Shown here: one piece after another, positions 8,082 through 14,136 of the stretch
Position numbering within the stretch: the stretch's first letter is position 1
How the letters are laid out: every line of letters starts with the position of its first letter
DNA from: an uncultured Gemmatimonadota bacterium
GTDB taxonomy: Bacteria > Gemmatimonadota > Gemmatimonadetes > Gemmatimonadales > Gemmatimonadaceae
Assembly: GCA_946478895.1 (NCBI GenBank)
Contig: CAMLDY010000060.1
Coordinates: 1-14,335 of the forward strand
Length of the DNA stretch: 14,335 bases
Direction: 5' to 3'
Made by a program: the position numbers and the translations under genes
Notes under the pieces: model-generated
Told to the model about the DNA's origin: nothing
Seen by the model: the letters and a program-made list of their open reading frames with translations, nothing else
The model's database searches: none

Positions 8082-8408
8082 CTACTTCGCCTCGAGGCTC
8101 AGGCTTCTATTGAGAGCGGTAGCGACATATACCATGTCGATGCTCTTCAGGAACTCGTGCCACGGCGGCGGCGCACGGAACGCCATTTTCCCGCTGGCGT
8201 CCTCCCAGACCGGCACGACAACTCCGGGTATGTCAGAGGCGGCGGCACTGCGCTGGAAGGCTTCCTGGATCCGGGACTGCTCGGCGGGTGATCGCTTGCC
8301 GAATGACCCGTCCACCGGCACGATGATCACATCCTGACCATTCCGCCGTAGATACGCCACCTGAAAGGTGGGCATCGCAGCCACGCGCTTCGCCGCCGGT
8401 TCTCCCAT
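8082..8408 (-). CDS. Hypothetical protein of 108 residues downstream of repeat array A
   Basis: I do not recognise a domain. The chain is a compact mixed alpha/beta protein without a signal peptide or membrane segment. The core from residue 12 reads MPTFQVAYLRRNGQDVII and continues through GVVVPVWED and KMAFRAPPPWHEFLKSID. Two starts are possible. The ATG at 8408 has AAGGA three bases upstream, which is short spacing. The in-frame ATG at 8375 (97 residues) begins at the natural-looking MPTF core, and a TTGACT box next to array A would put its mRNA start just upstream. The 8446-8484 operator-like repeats face this gene. It is followed after 67 bases by the cysteine-pair gene and may be co-transcribed with it. 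Confidence 0.65.
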   Translation of the reverse strand: MGEPAAKRVAAMPTFQVAYLRRNGQDVIIVPVDGSFGKRSPAEQSRIQEAFQRSAAASDIPGVVVPVWEDASGKMAFRAPPPWHEFLKSIDMVYVATALNRSLSLEAK

Positions 8409-8445
8409 GTGTCCTTGAGCTTTGCACCGTGGCGCAAGGGAGTCA

Positions 8446-8484
8446 ATGTCATTTCCTTATCAGAAGATGTCACTTTCATATCAC
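8446..8484 (-). promoter_or_regulatory. Operator-like direct repeat array A (two copies, 21-bp step)
   Basis: Read on the minus strand, the two 18-base units are GTGATATGAAAGTGACAT (8467-8484) and CTGATAAGGAAATGACAT (8446-8463). They match at 14 of 18 positions and start 21 bases apart, that is, two helical turns on the same face. The array lies between the divergent 108-residue gene (start 8408) and the solute-binding protein gene (start 8538). Its inner end abuts a TTGACT hexamer on the minus strand (8441-8446) that could be a -35 box. The orientation and distance toward the minus-strand gene (37 bases to the 8408 ATG) resemble array B and its gene. Confidence 0.7.
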
Positions 8485-8537
8485 CCAGGGTTTTTTCGGG
8501 GAACGCGGATTTTGCGGGGACAACTAGCTTGGTGTCG

Positions 8538-10184
8538 ATGAAATACCTCGCAATCGTGGCCCTGCTGGCGATGGGTGGCTGCAGCGACCGGCAAGGCCAT
8601 GCGCGTGCCGAAAATGGGGGCACACTCGTGATCGTCACCACCGCCGATCCCGGAAGCCTGTTCCCGCCACTCATCATTACGTCCGAGGCGAAGCAGATCG
8701 GCGAGCAGATTTACGACTACCTCGCCGACGTCGGTCCCGACCTCGACATCCGAGACGAGAAAAAATTCCGTCCCGGACTCGCGGATCGCTGGACGTGGAT
8801 GAACGACTCGCTGATGCTTTCGTTCCATATCAACCCGGCAGCGAAGTGGCACGATGGGCGGGACGTAACCGCGCGCGACATCGCGTTCACCTTTGCGCTG
8901 AACAAGAATCCCGTGATGGCCAGCCGGATCGAGTCGGACATCGCCAACATTGACTCGGTCACCGTCACGGATTCGCTGACCGCGGTGTTCTGGTTCCACC
9001 AGCGATCCCCAACTCAGTTTCTCGACGCTGCTGCGCAGATGCTGATTCTTCCGGCGCACCAGCTGGAGAACTTGCGAGTCGACGCGTTGCGGGAGAATCC
9101 ACCGCCGCCGATCGGAACCGGCAGGTTCCGGCTCAGAAAGTGGGACAAGGGTGCTTCCGTGGAGCTCGTTGCGGACACCGCCAACTTTCGCGGCAGGGCC
9201 AGACTCGACCGCGTGATCTGGTCGGTGGCGCCCGAGCTTCAAACCGCGGTAGCGAGATTCCTGGGCGGTGAAGCGGATTTGTTCGCCTCACTGCGACCCG
9301 AAAATCTTGCCGACGTCAGGCGGAAGCGAGATTTGCGGGTGATCGTCCAGCCCGGGATGGACTACGCGTTTCTGCGATTCAACCTGCGCGATCCGAAATC
9401 TCCGCAGCGTCCACATCCATTGTTCGGCGAGCGCGAGCTGCGACGCGCGATCGGCATGTCGCTCGATCGCGCCTCAATGGTGCGCAACGTCTTCGACACC
9501 TTCGCACTCGTCCCAGCGGGTCCGAACGTGCGCGCGTTCGCAAGCACCGACCCAACGCTGCGTCAGCTGCCATTCGATTCGTCGCGGGCGGCCCGGGTGC
9601 TGGACTCCCTCGGGTGGAGGAGGGCGGGCTCCGATGGAATTCGCAGCAAGGCAGGCAGAGACCTTTCGTTCAATTTGATCGTGCCCACCACCAGCCTCGG
9701 CAGAATGAGGATGGCGCCGCTAATTCAGGAGCAGCTGCGGCGCATGGGCGTGCGGGTGCAGATAGAGCCGCTCGAATCGGGCACGGAGCTCGATCGAGAG
9801 ATGAGGGGAGCATTCGACGCAGCGCTCGGCGCGTGGGTGATGCCGTCGAGCCCCGATGCGATTCGGGCGGCGTGGACAACGAGCGGGATAGGAAAGAGCG
9901 GCACCAATTTCGGCTCGTACAGCAATCCGCAATTCGACACGTTGCTCGACAGCGCACTGTGGGCACCACCTGTTTCCGAGCGAGCCGCGTTTGCCCGAGC
10001 CTTCCGGGTAATCAACGAGGATGCACCGGCTATCTGGCTCTACGAAGCGCGCCATCTCCTGGGTGTTAGCCGCCGCATCCGAACCGCCGTCTTGAGGCCC
10101 GATGCCTGGTGGTTCGATCTGGCGGATTGGTACGTTCCGGCGGGGGAGCGGATTTCCCGCGACCGAATGCCTTTTGGGCGTTAA
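8538..10184 (+). CDS. ABC transporter solute-binding lipoprotein, family 5 (oligopeptide/nickel type)
   Basis: This is a binding lipoprotein of DppA/OppA type, anchored at the outer face of the inner membrane or in the periplasm. I choose the ATG at 8538 (548 residues) because it gives a short lipoprotein signal, MKYLAIVALLAMGGC, with C15 as the lipidation site. The frame stays open upstream to a GTG at 8409, but that stretch runs through repeat array A. Family hallmarks are GTLVIVTTADPGSLFPP near 28-44, AKWHDGRDVTARDIAFTF at 102-119 and GTGRFRLRKWDKG at 193-205. The C-terminal region carries the usual substrate-domain FGSYSNPQFDTLLDSA motif. No permease or ATPase genes are adjacent, so it is an orphan component in this window. 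The ligand is unknown. Confidence 0.9.
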   Translation: MKYLAIVALLAMGGCSDRQGHARAENGGTLVIVTTADPGSLFPPLIITSEAKQIGEQIYDYLADVGPDLDIRDEKKFRPGLADRWTWMNDSLMLSFHINPAAKWHDGRDVTARDIAFTFALNKNPVMASRIESDIANIDSVTVTDSLTAVFWFHQRSPTQFLDAAAQMLILPAHQLENLRVDALRENPPPPIGTGRFRLRKWDKGASVELVADTANFRGRARLDRVIWSVAPELQTAVARFLGGEADLFASLRPENLADVRRKRDLRVIVQPGMDYAFLRFNLRDPKSPQRPHPLFGERELRRAIGMSLDRASMVRNVFDTFALVPAGPNVRAFASTDPTLRQLPFDSSRAARVLDSLGWRRAGSDGIRSKAGRDLSFNLIVPTTSLGRMRMAPLIQEQLRRMGVRVQIEPLESGTELDREMRGAFDAALGAWVMPSSPDAIRAAWTTSGIGKSGTNFGSYSNPQFDTLLDSALWAPPVSERAAFARAFRVINEDAPAIWLYEARHLLGVSRRIRTAVLRPDAWWFDLADWYVPAGERISRDRMPFGR

Positions 10185-10214
10185 GTGCCCCCTAGAGGGT
10201 TTAACCGTTCGGGG

Positions 10215-10279
10215 GTGATATGAAAATGCCCCTTCGGTGATACGAAACTGGCATTTCGGAATGCGGGGAAAAGTGACAT
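10215..10279 (+). promoter_or_regulatory. Operator-like direct repeat array B upstream of the TPR-like gene
   Basis: The plus-strand units are GTGATATGAAAATGCCCC (10215-10232) and GTGATACGAAACTGGCAT (10237-10254), 22 bases apart. A degenerate third unit, TGCGGGGAAAAGTGACAT (10262-10279), keeps the 3' half only. The last unit ends 35 bases before the TPR-like gene ATG at 10315, close to the 37 bases seen for array A. The open reading frame of the next gene runs back through this array, but repeat conservation with two other non-coding sites argues that it is not translated. There is no other gene in 10185-10314. Confidence 0.68.
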
Positions 10280-10314
10280 TTTTGAGGCACAAAATTCCGC
10301 CAAAAAAGGCCCAA

Positions 10315-11541
10315 ATGATCCGGCATCAGGTCTATTTCGACACCCTTGGCTCCATCAAGGAGGACAGCGCTACGTGGCGCTCCGCCTTCGCCGGACTTTC
10401 GGTCCTGCGGCTGGTGGATTCCTACGCGGATGCCGGCGGAGTCGCGGATCCTGGCGGCTGGGCCCAGATCCACAACGTTCGCGCTGCTATCGAAGCCGTG
10501 AGCGAAGGTGATCCAATCCGTGGCGTGTTGACGACCGTACTCGAGGAGCTGACGCGGGGCGCGGGCATCGATGAGACCGTTTGCACCGCACTCCTCGCGT
10601 ACGGTCGTGCGCTGGACTACGAGGCGAACTGGGGCCTCGCGACCGATGTTTTCACCACCGTCACCAAACTGTCGCGTCCGGAAAAGAATCCCAAGCTGGC
10701 CATCGAGGCGCAGATCGCCCTCGGCGGTGCCGCCCGTCGCAACGGCGATTGGGAAGTTTCGGCCCGCGCGTACTCGCAGGCCGCGTATGTCGCGGACGCG
10801 ATTGGTGACTGTCAGGGGGTTCTGACGGTGCAGGTGGGTATCGCGAACACCTACCTGGCGAAGGGCAATCTGCCGCAGGCTCAGACGATTCTGGACGACG
10901 TAATCGTGCAGTCGCGCGACATGGCGCTGCCGGAAGTCGAGGGGATGGCGCTGCATAGTCGCTCTTCACTCGCTCAACAGAAGGGTGAGAAAGCGGAAAC
11001 CGTCAAGTACGCTCATGAGGCGCTTGAGCTGACGAAACGGCCCAGTGAGCGAGATAGAATCCTCGCAGACTTGGCTGTGGGATTTTCGCTAATCGGGTTG
11101 AGAGACGCTGCGCGCGATGCACAGCTCATACTCGCGGCAACGGCGCAAACGAAATGGGTCCGCTGGCAAGCAACGGTCAACTTGATGGAAATCGCTGCCG
11201 AGGACGGAATGGGCGACGCTTTTGATGCGTACGCCGCGGAATTGAGAAAAGCTCCGCTTGGGCCGTGGTTGAAATCCCACTTCCTGTTATTCCTTGGTGA
11301 GGGGCTTGAGCAGTTCGGCCGATATGAAGCTGCTGAGCAGGTGCTTTGCGAAGCGATTGACTACTCTAACGCGAACCAAATCTTCTCGGTGAATTTTCGC
11401 GCTGAAGAATCCCTCAACCTCGTTCGGTCACGAAGCCGCCGGCAACTTCCGGAACCGACGTTTGCCCAAGTGCCCCAGGAAGTCCTTGCGGCAGCTCACG
11501 CTGTTTCTGAGCTGCGCAAGGCCGCCTTGGTTTCCGCGTGA
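10315..11541 (+). CDS. TPR-like helical repeat protein, unknown function
   Basis: This is a cytosolic all-helical protein of 408 residues from the ATG at 10315, which has AAAGG (10305-10309) just upstream. GTG 10237 and ATG 10261 are in frame but lie inside repeat array B. After an N-terminal helical bundle (to about 90), TPR-type helix pairs with the usual small and aromatic residues are visible near 128-163 (IALGGAARRNGDWEVSARAY) and 168-203 (GIANTYLAKGNLPQAQTILD). A weaker copy runs to about 243, with more helices to 360. There is no signal peptide and no DNA-binding domain that I can see. Size and architecture recall Rap/RRNPP-type peptide sensors, but that is only an analogy. The last third (from about 11,040) is visibly richer in A/T. 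Its stop is one base from the stop of the convergent small lipoprotein gene. Confidence 0.8.
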   Translation: MIRHQVYFDTLGSIKEDSATWRSAFAGLSVLRLVDSYADAGGVADPGGWAQIHNVRAAIEAVSEGDPIRGVLTTVLEELTRGAGIDETVCTALLAYGRALDYEANWGLATDVFTTVTKLSRPEKNPKLAIEAQIALGGAARRNGDWEVSARAYSQAAYVADAIGDCQGVLTVQVGIANTYLAKGNLPQAQTILDDVIVQSRDMALPEVEGMALHSRSSLAQQKGEKAETVKYAHEALELTKRPSERDRILADLAVGFSLIGLRDAARDAQLILAATAQTKWVRWQATVNLMEIAAEDGMGDAFDAYAAELRKAPLGPWLKSHFLLFLGEGLEQFGRYEAAEQVLCEAIDYSNANQIFSVNFRAEESLNLVRSRSRRQLPEPTFAQVPQEVLAAAHAVSELRKAALVSA

Positions 11542-11542
11542 T

Positions 11543-11680
11543 CTAGTGCGCCACGCAGGTTGATGAGCCGCTGGTGACAGGGCACGGAGCGTCATTCTTC
11601 GGAGCGGTCATATCCGAGCACGCAGCAAGAACGACGGACGCGATGACGCTGGTGACGATGAGAAGGCGACGGCGGATCAT
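11543..11680 (-). CDS. Small 45-residue lipoprotein / secreted peptide precursor
   Basis: This short gene is easily missed. The chain starts MIRRRLLIVTSV, has a hydrophobic core and a perfect lipobox VLAAC with C21 as the lipidation site. It leaves a 25-residue mature peptide starting CSDMTAPKNDAPCPVTSG and ending SSTCVAH. C33 and C42 could form a disulfide. An ideal ribosome site AGGAGA (complement of 11688-11693) lies seven bases before the ATG. The C-S-D-x-T-A-P opening after the lipobox is a style I associate with Gemmatimonadota lipoproteins. It is convergent with the TPR-like gene (one-base gap) and divergent from the AraC-type regulator gene. Repeat array C faces it. The function is unknown; it could be a small envelope lipoprotein, a signal peptide precursor or a regulated target. 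Confidence 0.8.
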   Translation of the reverse strand: MIRRRLLIVTSVIASVVLAACSDMTAPKNDAPCPVTSGSSTCVAH

Positions 11681-11687
11681 TGGGGTA

Positions 11688-11693
11688 TCTCCT
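11688..11693 (-). promoter_or_regulatory. Ribosome binding site of the small lipoprotein gene
   Basis: AGGAGA on the minus strand, seven bases before the ATG at 11680, is the best Shine-Dalgarno match in the window and is a main argument that this short frame is a gene. Confidence 0.85.
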
Positions 11694-11714
11694 GACAATT
11701 TGGGGTGGGTGTTA

Positions 11715-11759
11715 AATGGCCGTACGGTTTACCGCTGCAACGTACGGCCTTCGGCCATT
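11715..11759. repeat. Nested inverted repeats in the leader of the small lipoprotein gene
   Basis: GGCCGTACG (11718-11726) and CGTACGGCC (11741-11749) are perfect complements around a 14-base loop. An outer pair, AATGGCC (11715-11721) and GGCCATT (11753-11759), shares part of the left arm, so the two hairpins would exclude each other. There is no T run, so it does not look like a simple terminator. It sits between array C and the lipoprotein start, in the likely 5' leader or promoter, and could be a palindromic operator or an RNA structure. Confidence 0.55.
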
Positions 11760-11765
11760 CCCGAA

Positions 11766-11825
11766 ATGTCGTTTTCTTATCAGAAAATGTCTGTTTTATA
11801 TCACGAACAGCACTTTTCTTATCAC
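11766..11825 (-). promoter_or_regulatory. Operator-like direct repeat array C (three copies, exact 21-bp step)
   Basis: On the minus strand the units are GTGATAAGAAAAGTGCTG (11808-11825), GTGATATAAAACAGACAT (11787-11804) and CTGATAAGAAAACGACAT (11766-11783), at exact 21-base intervals. They share T2, G3, A10, A11 and C16 with all copies in arrays A and B. The array lies between the divergent small lipoprotein gene and the AraC-type regulator gene, with the conserved orientation toward the lipoprotein. It ends 85 bases from the lipoprotein ATG and about 58 bases from the regulator's GTG, so it could also mediate autoregulation. Confidence 0.75.
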
Positions 11826-11883
11826 AACCCCTCCCGCTGACGAGGTTTTCACCCCACTTTCTTAGGATGCGCCCGGTCGCCCC

Positions 11884-12747
11884 GTGAGTGTCGCGGCGTT
11901 CCTGCCACCGAAACTGGTCGCCCACCTCCGGCACGTTCTGACGGACGAGGCTGAGCTGTTGATCGCCTCTTCCTGGCAGGAGCTGGAGACCCTCATCCGC
12001 CGCAAACCGGTCAACGTCGTCATCGTCGACCCTGCCGCCGACGGCATTATGAACGTCAGCGCCGTCGCCGACCTCCTGAAGCGTTATCCGTCGCTCCCCC
12101 TCATCGCGTACGTCACTCTCCATCCACCCCAGTTCAGCGCCGTCGCCCAGCTGGGACGGCTTGGGCTCAAGGAGGTCGTACTTCATCGCTTCGACGACGA
12201 GCCGGAGGGCTTCAGGGAGAGGGTCGAGCGCCTCGAGGGGAACTCACTCACCCACGACGTTCTGGAGACTCTGCGCGGCCGGCTCGGGCTGGTCCCACGC
12301 CAGCTTTCGGTGGCGATCGAGGACCTTTTCGCCTCACCGCACCGCTACATGAGCGCGCTCGACCTGGCCATGGAGGCCGGGCTCGCGATCGTGAGACTTT
12401 ACAGAAATCTCGACGCGGCCCAGATCGGATCGCCCAAGCGCCTCGTCATCGCCGCCAAAGTCCTGCGCGGTTTCGGCTACCTTCGTGACCCGGGCTACTC
12501 GGTTCTCGATGTGTCGGTAAAGCTTGGCTACAAGACGTCGCGAATCTTTTCGCAGCACTGGGAGATGGTGTTCGGCCACACTCCCGCGCGGTTGCGGACG
12601 CGTCTCACCGACGACGCGGCAATAGAGGCAGTGATGCGGTGGCTCAAGGCGGGCGACGACGACTCGTCGCTGGGCGGGGATTCAGGCCACCCGCCGGGCC
12701 ATAATGGCAACCGCCGGCGGCGTCGCCGGCGGCCAGAGCCGAGCTAG
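11884..12747 (+). CDS. Regulator with degenerate receiver-like domain and AraC-type DNA-binding domain
   Basis: This is a cytosolic transcription factor of 287 residues. Residues 1-120 look like a response-regulator fold: NVVIVDP at 44-50 puts D49 at the phospho-acceptor strand. The acidic pair expected after strand 1 is absent, so it is probably a pseudo-receiver. Residues about 155-240 fit a full AraC/XylS domain: a first helix-turn-helix ALDLAMEAGLAIVRLYRNL (158-176), the linker helix near 185-200, and a second one, SVKLGYKTSRIFSQHWEMVF (211-230), ending GHTPARLR (231-238). An odd tail follows, Asp/Gly/His-rich and then seven consecutive Arg. The start is GTG at 11884; the only AGGA is some 18 bases upstream, so initiation is weak or the start is uncertain. 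It is divergent from the small lipoprotein gene across array C and is the natural candidate to bind these repeats. Confidence 0.85.
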   Translation: MSVAAFLPPKLVAHLRHVLTDEAELLIASSWQELETLIRRKPVNVVIVDPAADGIMNVSAVADLLKRYPSLPLIAYVTLHPPQFSAVAQLGRLGLKEVVLHRFDDEPEGFRERVERLEGNSLTHDVLETLRGRLGLVPRQLSVAIEDLFASPHRYMSALDLAMEAGLAIVRLYRNLDAAQIGSPKRLVIAAKVLRGFGYLRDPGYSVLDVSVKLGYKTSRIFSQHWEMVFGHTPARLRTRLTDDAAIEAVMRWLKAGDDDSSLGGDSGHPPGHNGNRRRRRRRPEPS

Positions 12748-12748
12748 G

Positions 12749-12988
12749 CTACTCCCACTGGAGGATGCCCTTCATGTCGTCTAGCAAGGGCACTCCTCCG
12801 CGGGAGCGCGAGTCTTTCGGCTTGTCCTGATCGTCCAGCACGTCCCCGCCACGCACGAAATCGCTCCACGAGTCACCCAGCCGGACATTGAGCGGCGCCG
12901 CCCCCAACCCGTCGCCAAGCTCGGCGACGGTTGGATGCTGCCGTTCTATGTCAGCAATCAGCGGAGAGCGTTCCTTGCGCTTTTTCAT
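12749..12988 (-). CDS. Hypothetical protein of 79 residues, translationally coupled to the NlpC/P60 fusion gene
   Basis: I do not recognise this protein. It is short, hydrophilic and soluble, beginning MKKRKERSPLIADIERQHP, with an acidic and Asp/Lys-rich second half and ending DDMKGILQWE. It has no signal peptide, membrane segment or Cys. It is supported as a gene by its ATG overlapping the stop of the upstream peptidase gene in an ATGA tetranucleotide (12985-12988), a common sign of translational coupling. It also stops one base from the end of the convergent regulator gene. There is no independent ribosome site. Confidence 0.6.
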   Translation of the reverse strand: MKKRKERSPLIADIERQHPTVAELGDGLGAAPLNVRLGDSWSDFVRGGDVLDDQDKPKDSRSRGGVPLLDDMKGILQWE

Positions 12989-14136
12989 CTCGTCGGGGGA
13001 GGGGCGCTGTCGGGGGGGTCAAAACGATCGAAGGCAATTGCAGCGGTGCCCGCGAACGTATTTACCAATATGTGACCGCCGCCCATTACTCGTCTAGCGG
13101 CAACCAGATGATTAGCAAACCACTTGCCACGCTCGGTGCCCAGATCGTCGTATCGAACGCCGTGTCCGCTCGACGAGGAATGGATGAAGCGGCCATTTCC
13201 GGCGTAGATCGCCACATGACTGACCGTTCCACCCTGAGCGAACAGCATCAGATCGCCGGCGGCGAGCGCGCGCGCCGTGGGTTCCACCGCAATACCGGCT
13301 CCCGCCATTTGTCGAGATGTGCGCGGCAGATCTATTCCCTGAGCGGCGTAAACGTATTGCACGAATCCCGAGCAATCGAAGCCTGTCCGGGGCGACGTAC
13401 CACCATACCTGTAAGGGACGCCGATGTACTGTTCCGCCGTCGATAGCAGCCTGCGAGCAGATGCGCTCGAAACCGTCGTGCTCACGGGCCACGTTGTTCG
13501 TGTCGAAGTTCTCTTTATGGGTCTGGGCGCGCTCGGCGGATTGTTGGCCCTGCGCCCGAATGCCGGCGAGCGTGAGCGATTCCCACCAAAATGGAATCCG
13601 ATCCCGACGCGGTACTCGAGGCCACGAACGAACTGCGTATCGGCCGGCGTTGCCGGAGCGGCGAGGTGGCGTGATCTGACTTCACCGTTCACCGACAGAA
13701 TGTGGCCAATCGCCAGCTGAAGCCCGCCGCCGTAACTCCAGGTCCGGATCGCGTCGGTGAAGCCGAGTGGCTGGGCCGCGCTCTCGAGCCCGAGTCCCGC
13801 GAAGGTGTAGGGCATGAAACCCTCGCCGAGTCCGGCGTTTACCGGGCCGAGCATGAGGTCGGCGTTGGTGGCCCAGACCAGATCGGACGGTCCGTCGCGG
13901 AGTCCCGAGGCTTCGGGAGTCAGAGACGAAATCCCGAGGCCGCCGCTGCCGCGGATGCCGAGGTAGGGAGTCCCAACGCTGAGGGAAAGCCCGCCGATGG
14001 TGCGGGTGATCGGAGCAGAATTGTCGAGGGCACCGTAGAACTCGACTCCGCCAGCGACCTGCGCGGTGAGAACCGCGGGTACTGCCAAATACGATAGGAC
14101 TCCAGAGAGACCTATCAAGCGTCGCAGTTGGGGCAT
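12985..14136 (-). CDS. Secreted beta-barrel-like domain fused to NlpC/P60 (C40) cell-wall peptidase
   Basis: This is a probable envelope-localised peptidoglycan endopeptidase. I start at the ATG at 14136 (383 residues), which has GGAG (complement of 14143-14146) six bases upstream and begins directly with a signal peptide cut near LTAQ (23-26). The frame is open 27 codons further, but without such support. Residues about 28-185 are Gly-rich alternating strands (VEFYGALD, LGIRGSGGLG, YGGGLQLAIG) ending LEYRVGIGFHF, like an outer-membrane barrel repeat. A Pro/Ser/Thr/Arg linker runs from 186 to 223. The C-terminal NlpC/P60 domain has the catalytic Cys255 in GFDCSGFVQYVYA and His307 in VSHVAIYAGNG, with H319 in RFIHSSSSG nearby. 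Such peptidases cut D-Glu-diaminopimelate bonds in peptide stems. A roughly 30-residue extension follows the domain. Confidence 0.85.
   Translation of the reverse strand: MPQLRRLIGLSGVLSYLAVPAVLTAQVAGGVEFYGALDNSAPITRTIGGLSLSVGTPYLGIRGSGGLGISSLTPEASGLRDGPSDLVWATNADLMLGPVNAGLGEGFMPYTFAGLGLESAAQPLGFTDAIRTWSYGGGLQLAIGHILSVNGEVRSRHLAAPATPADTQFVRGLEYRVGIGFHFGGNRSRSPAFGRRANNPPSAPRPIKRTSTRTTWPVSTTVSSASARRLLSTAEQYIGVPYRYGGTSPRTGFDCSGFVQYVYAAQGIDLPRTSRQMAGAGIAVEPTARALAAGDLMLFAQGGTVSHVAIYAGNGRFIHSSSSGHGVRYDDLGTERGKWFANHLVAARRVMGGGHILVNTFAGTAAIAFDRFDPPDSAPPPTR

Noticed and set aside
8409..8537. An upstream GTG start for the solute-binding protein
   Set aside because: It would translate repeat array A and bury the lipoprotein signal peptide 43 residues inside the chain.
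10185..10214. A terminator after the solute-binding protein gene
   Set aside because: Only a 3-4 base C/G stem around ctaga can be drawn and there is no T run.
10237..10314. Upstream starts for the TPR-like protein
   Set aside because: The stretch consists of array B and a basic leader; the ATG at 10315 has a purine-rich site and a sensible N-terminus.
8446..11825. The 21-bp repeats as plasmid iterons or a CRISPR array
   Set aside because: Iterons would cluster at one origin next to a rep gene. CRISPR spacers would be about 30 bases and unique. Here the copies are in three promoter-type regions with 3-4 base gaps.
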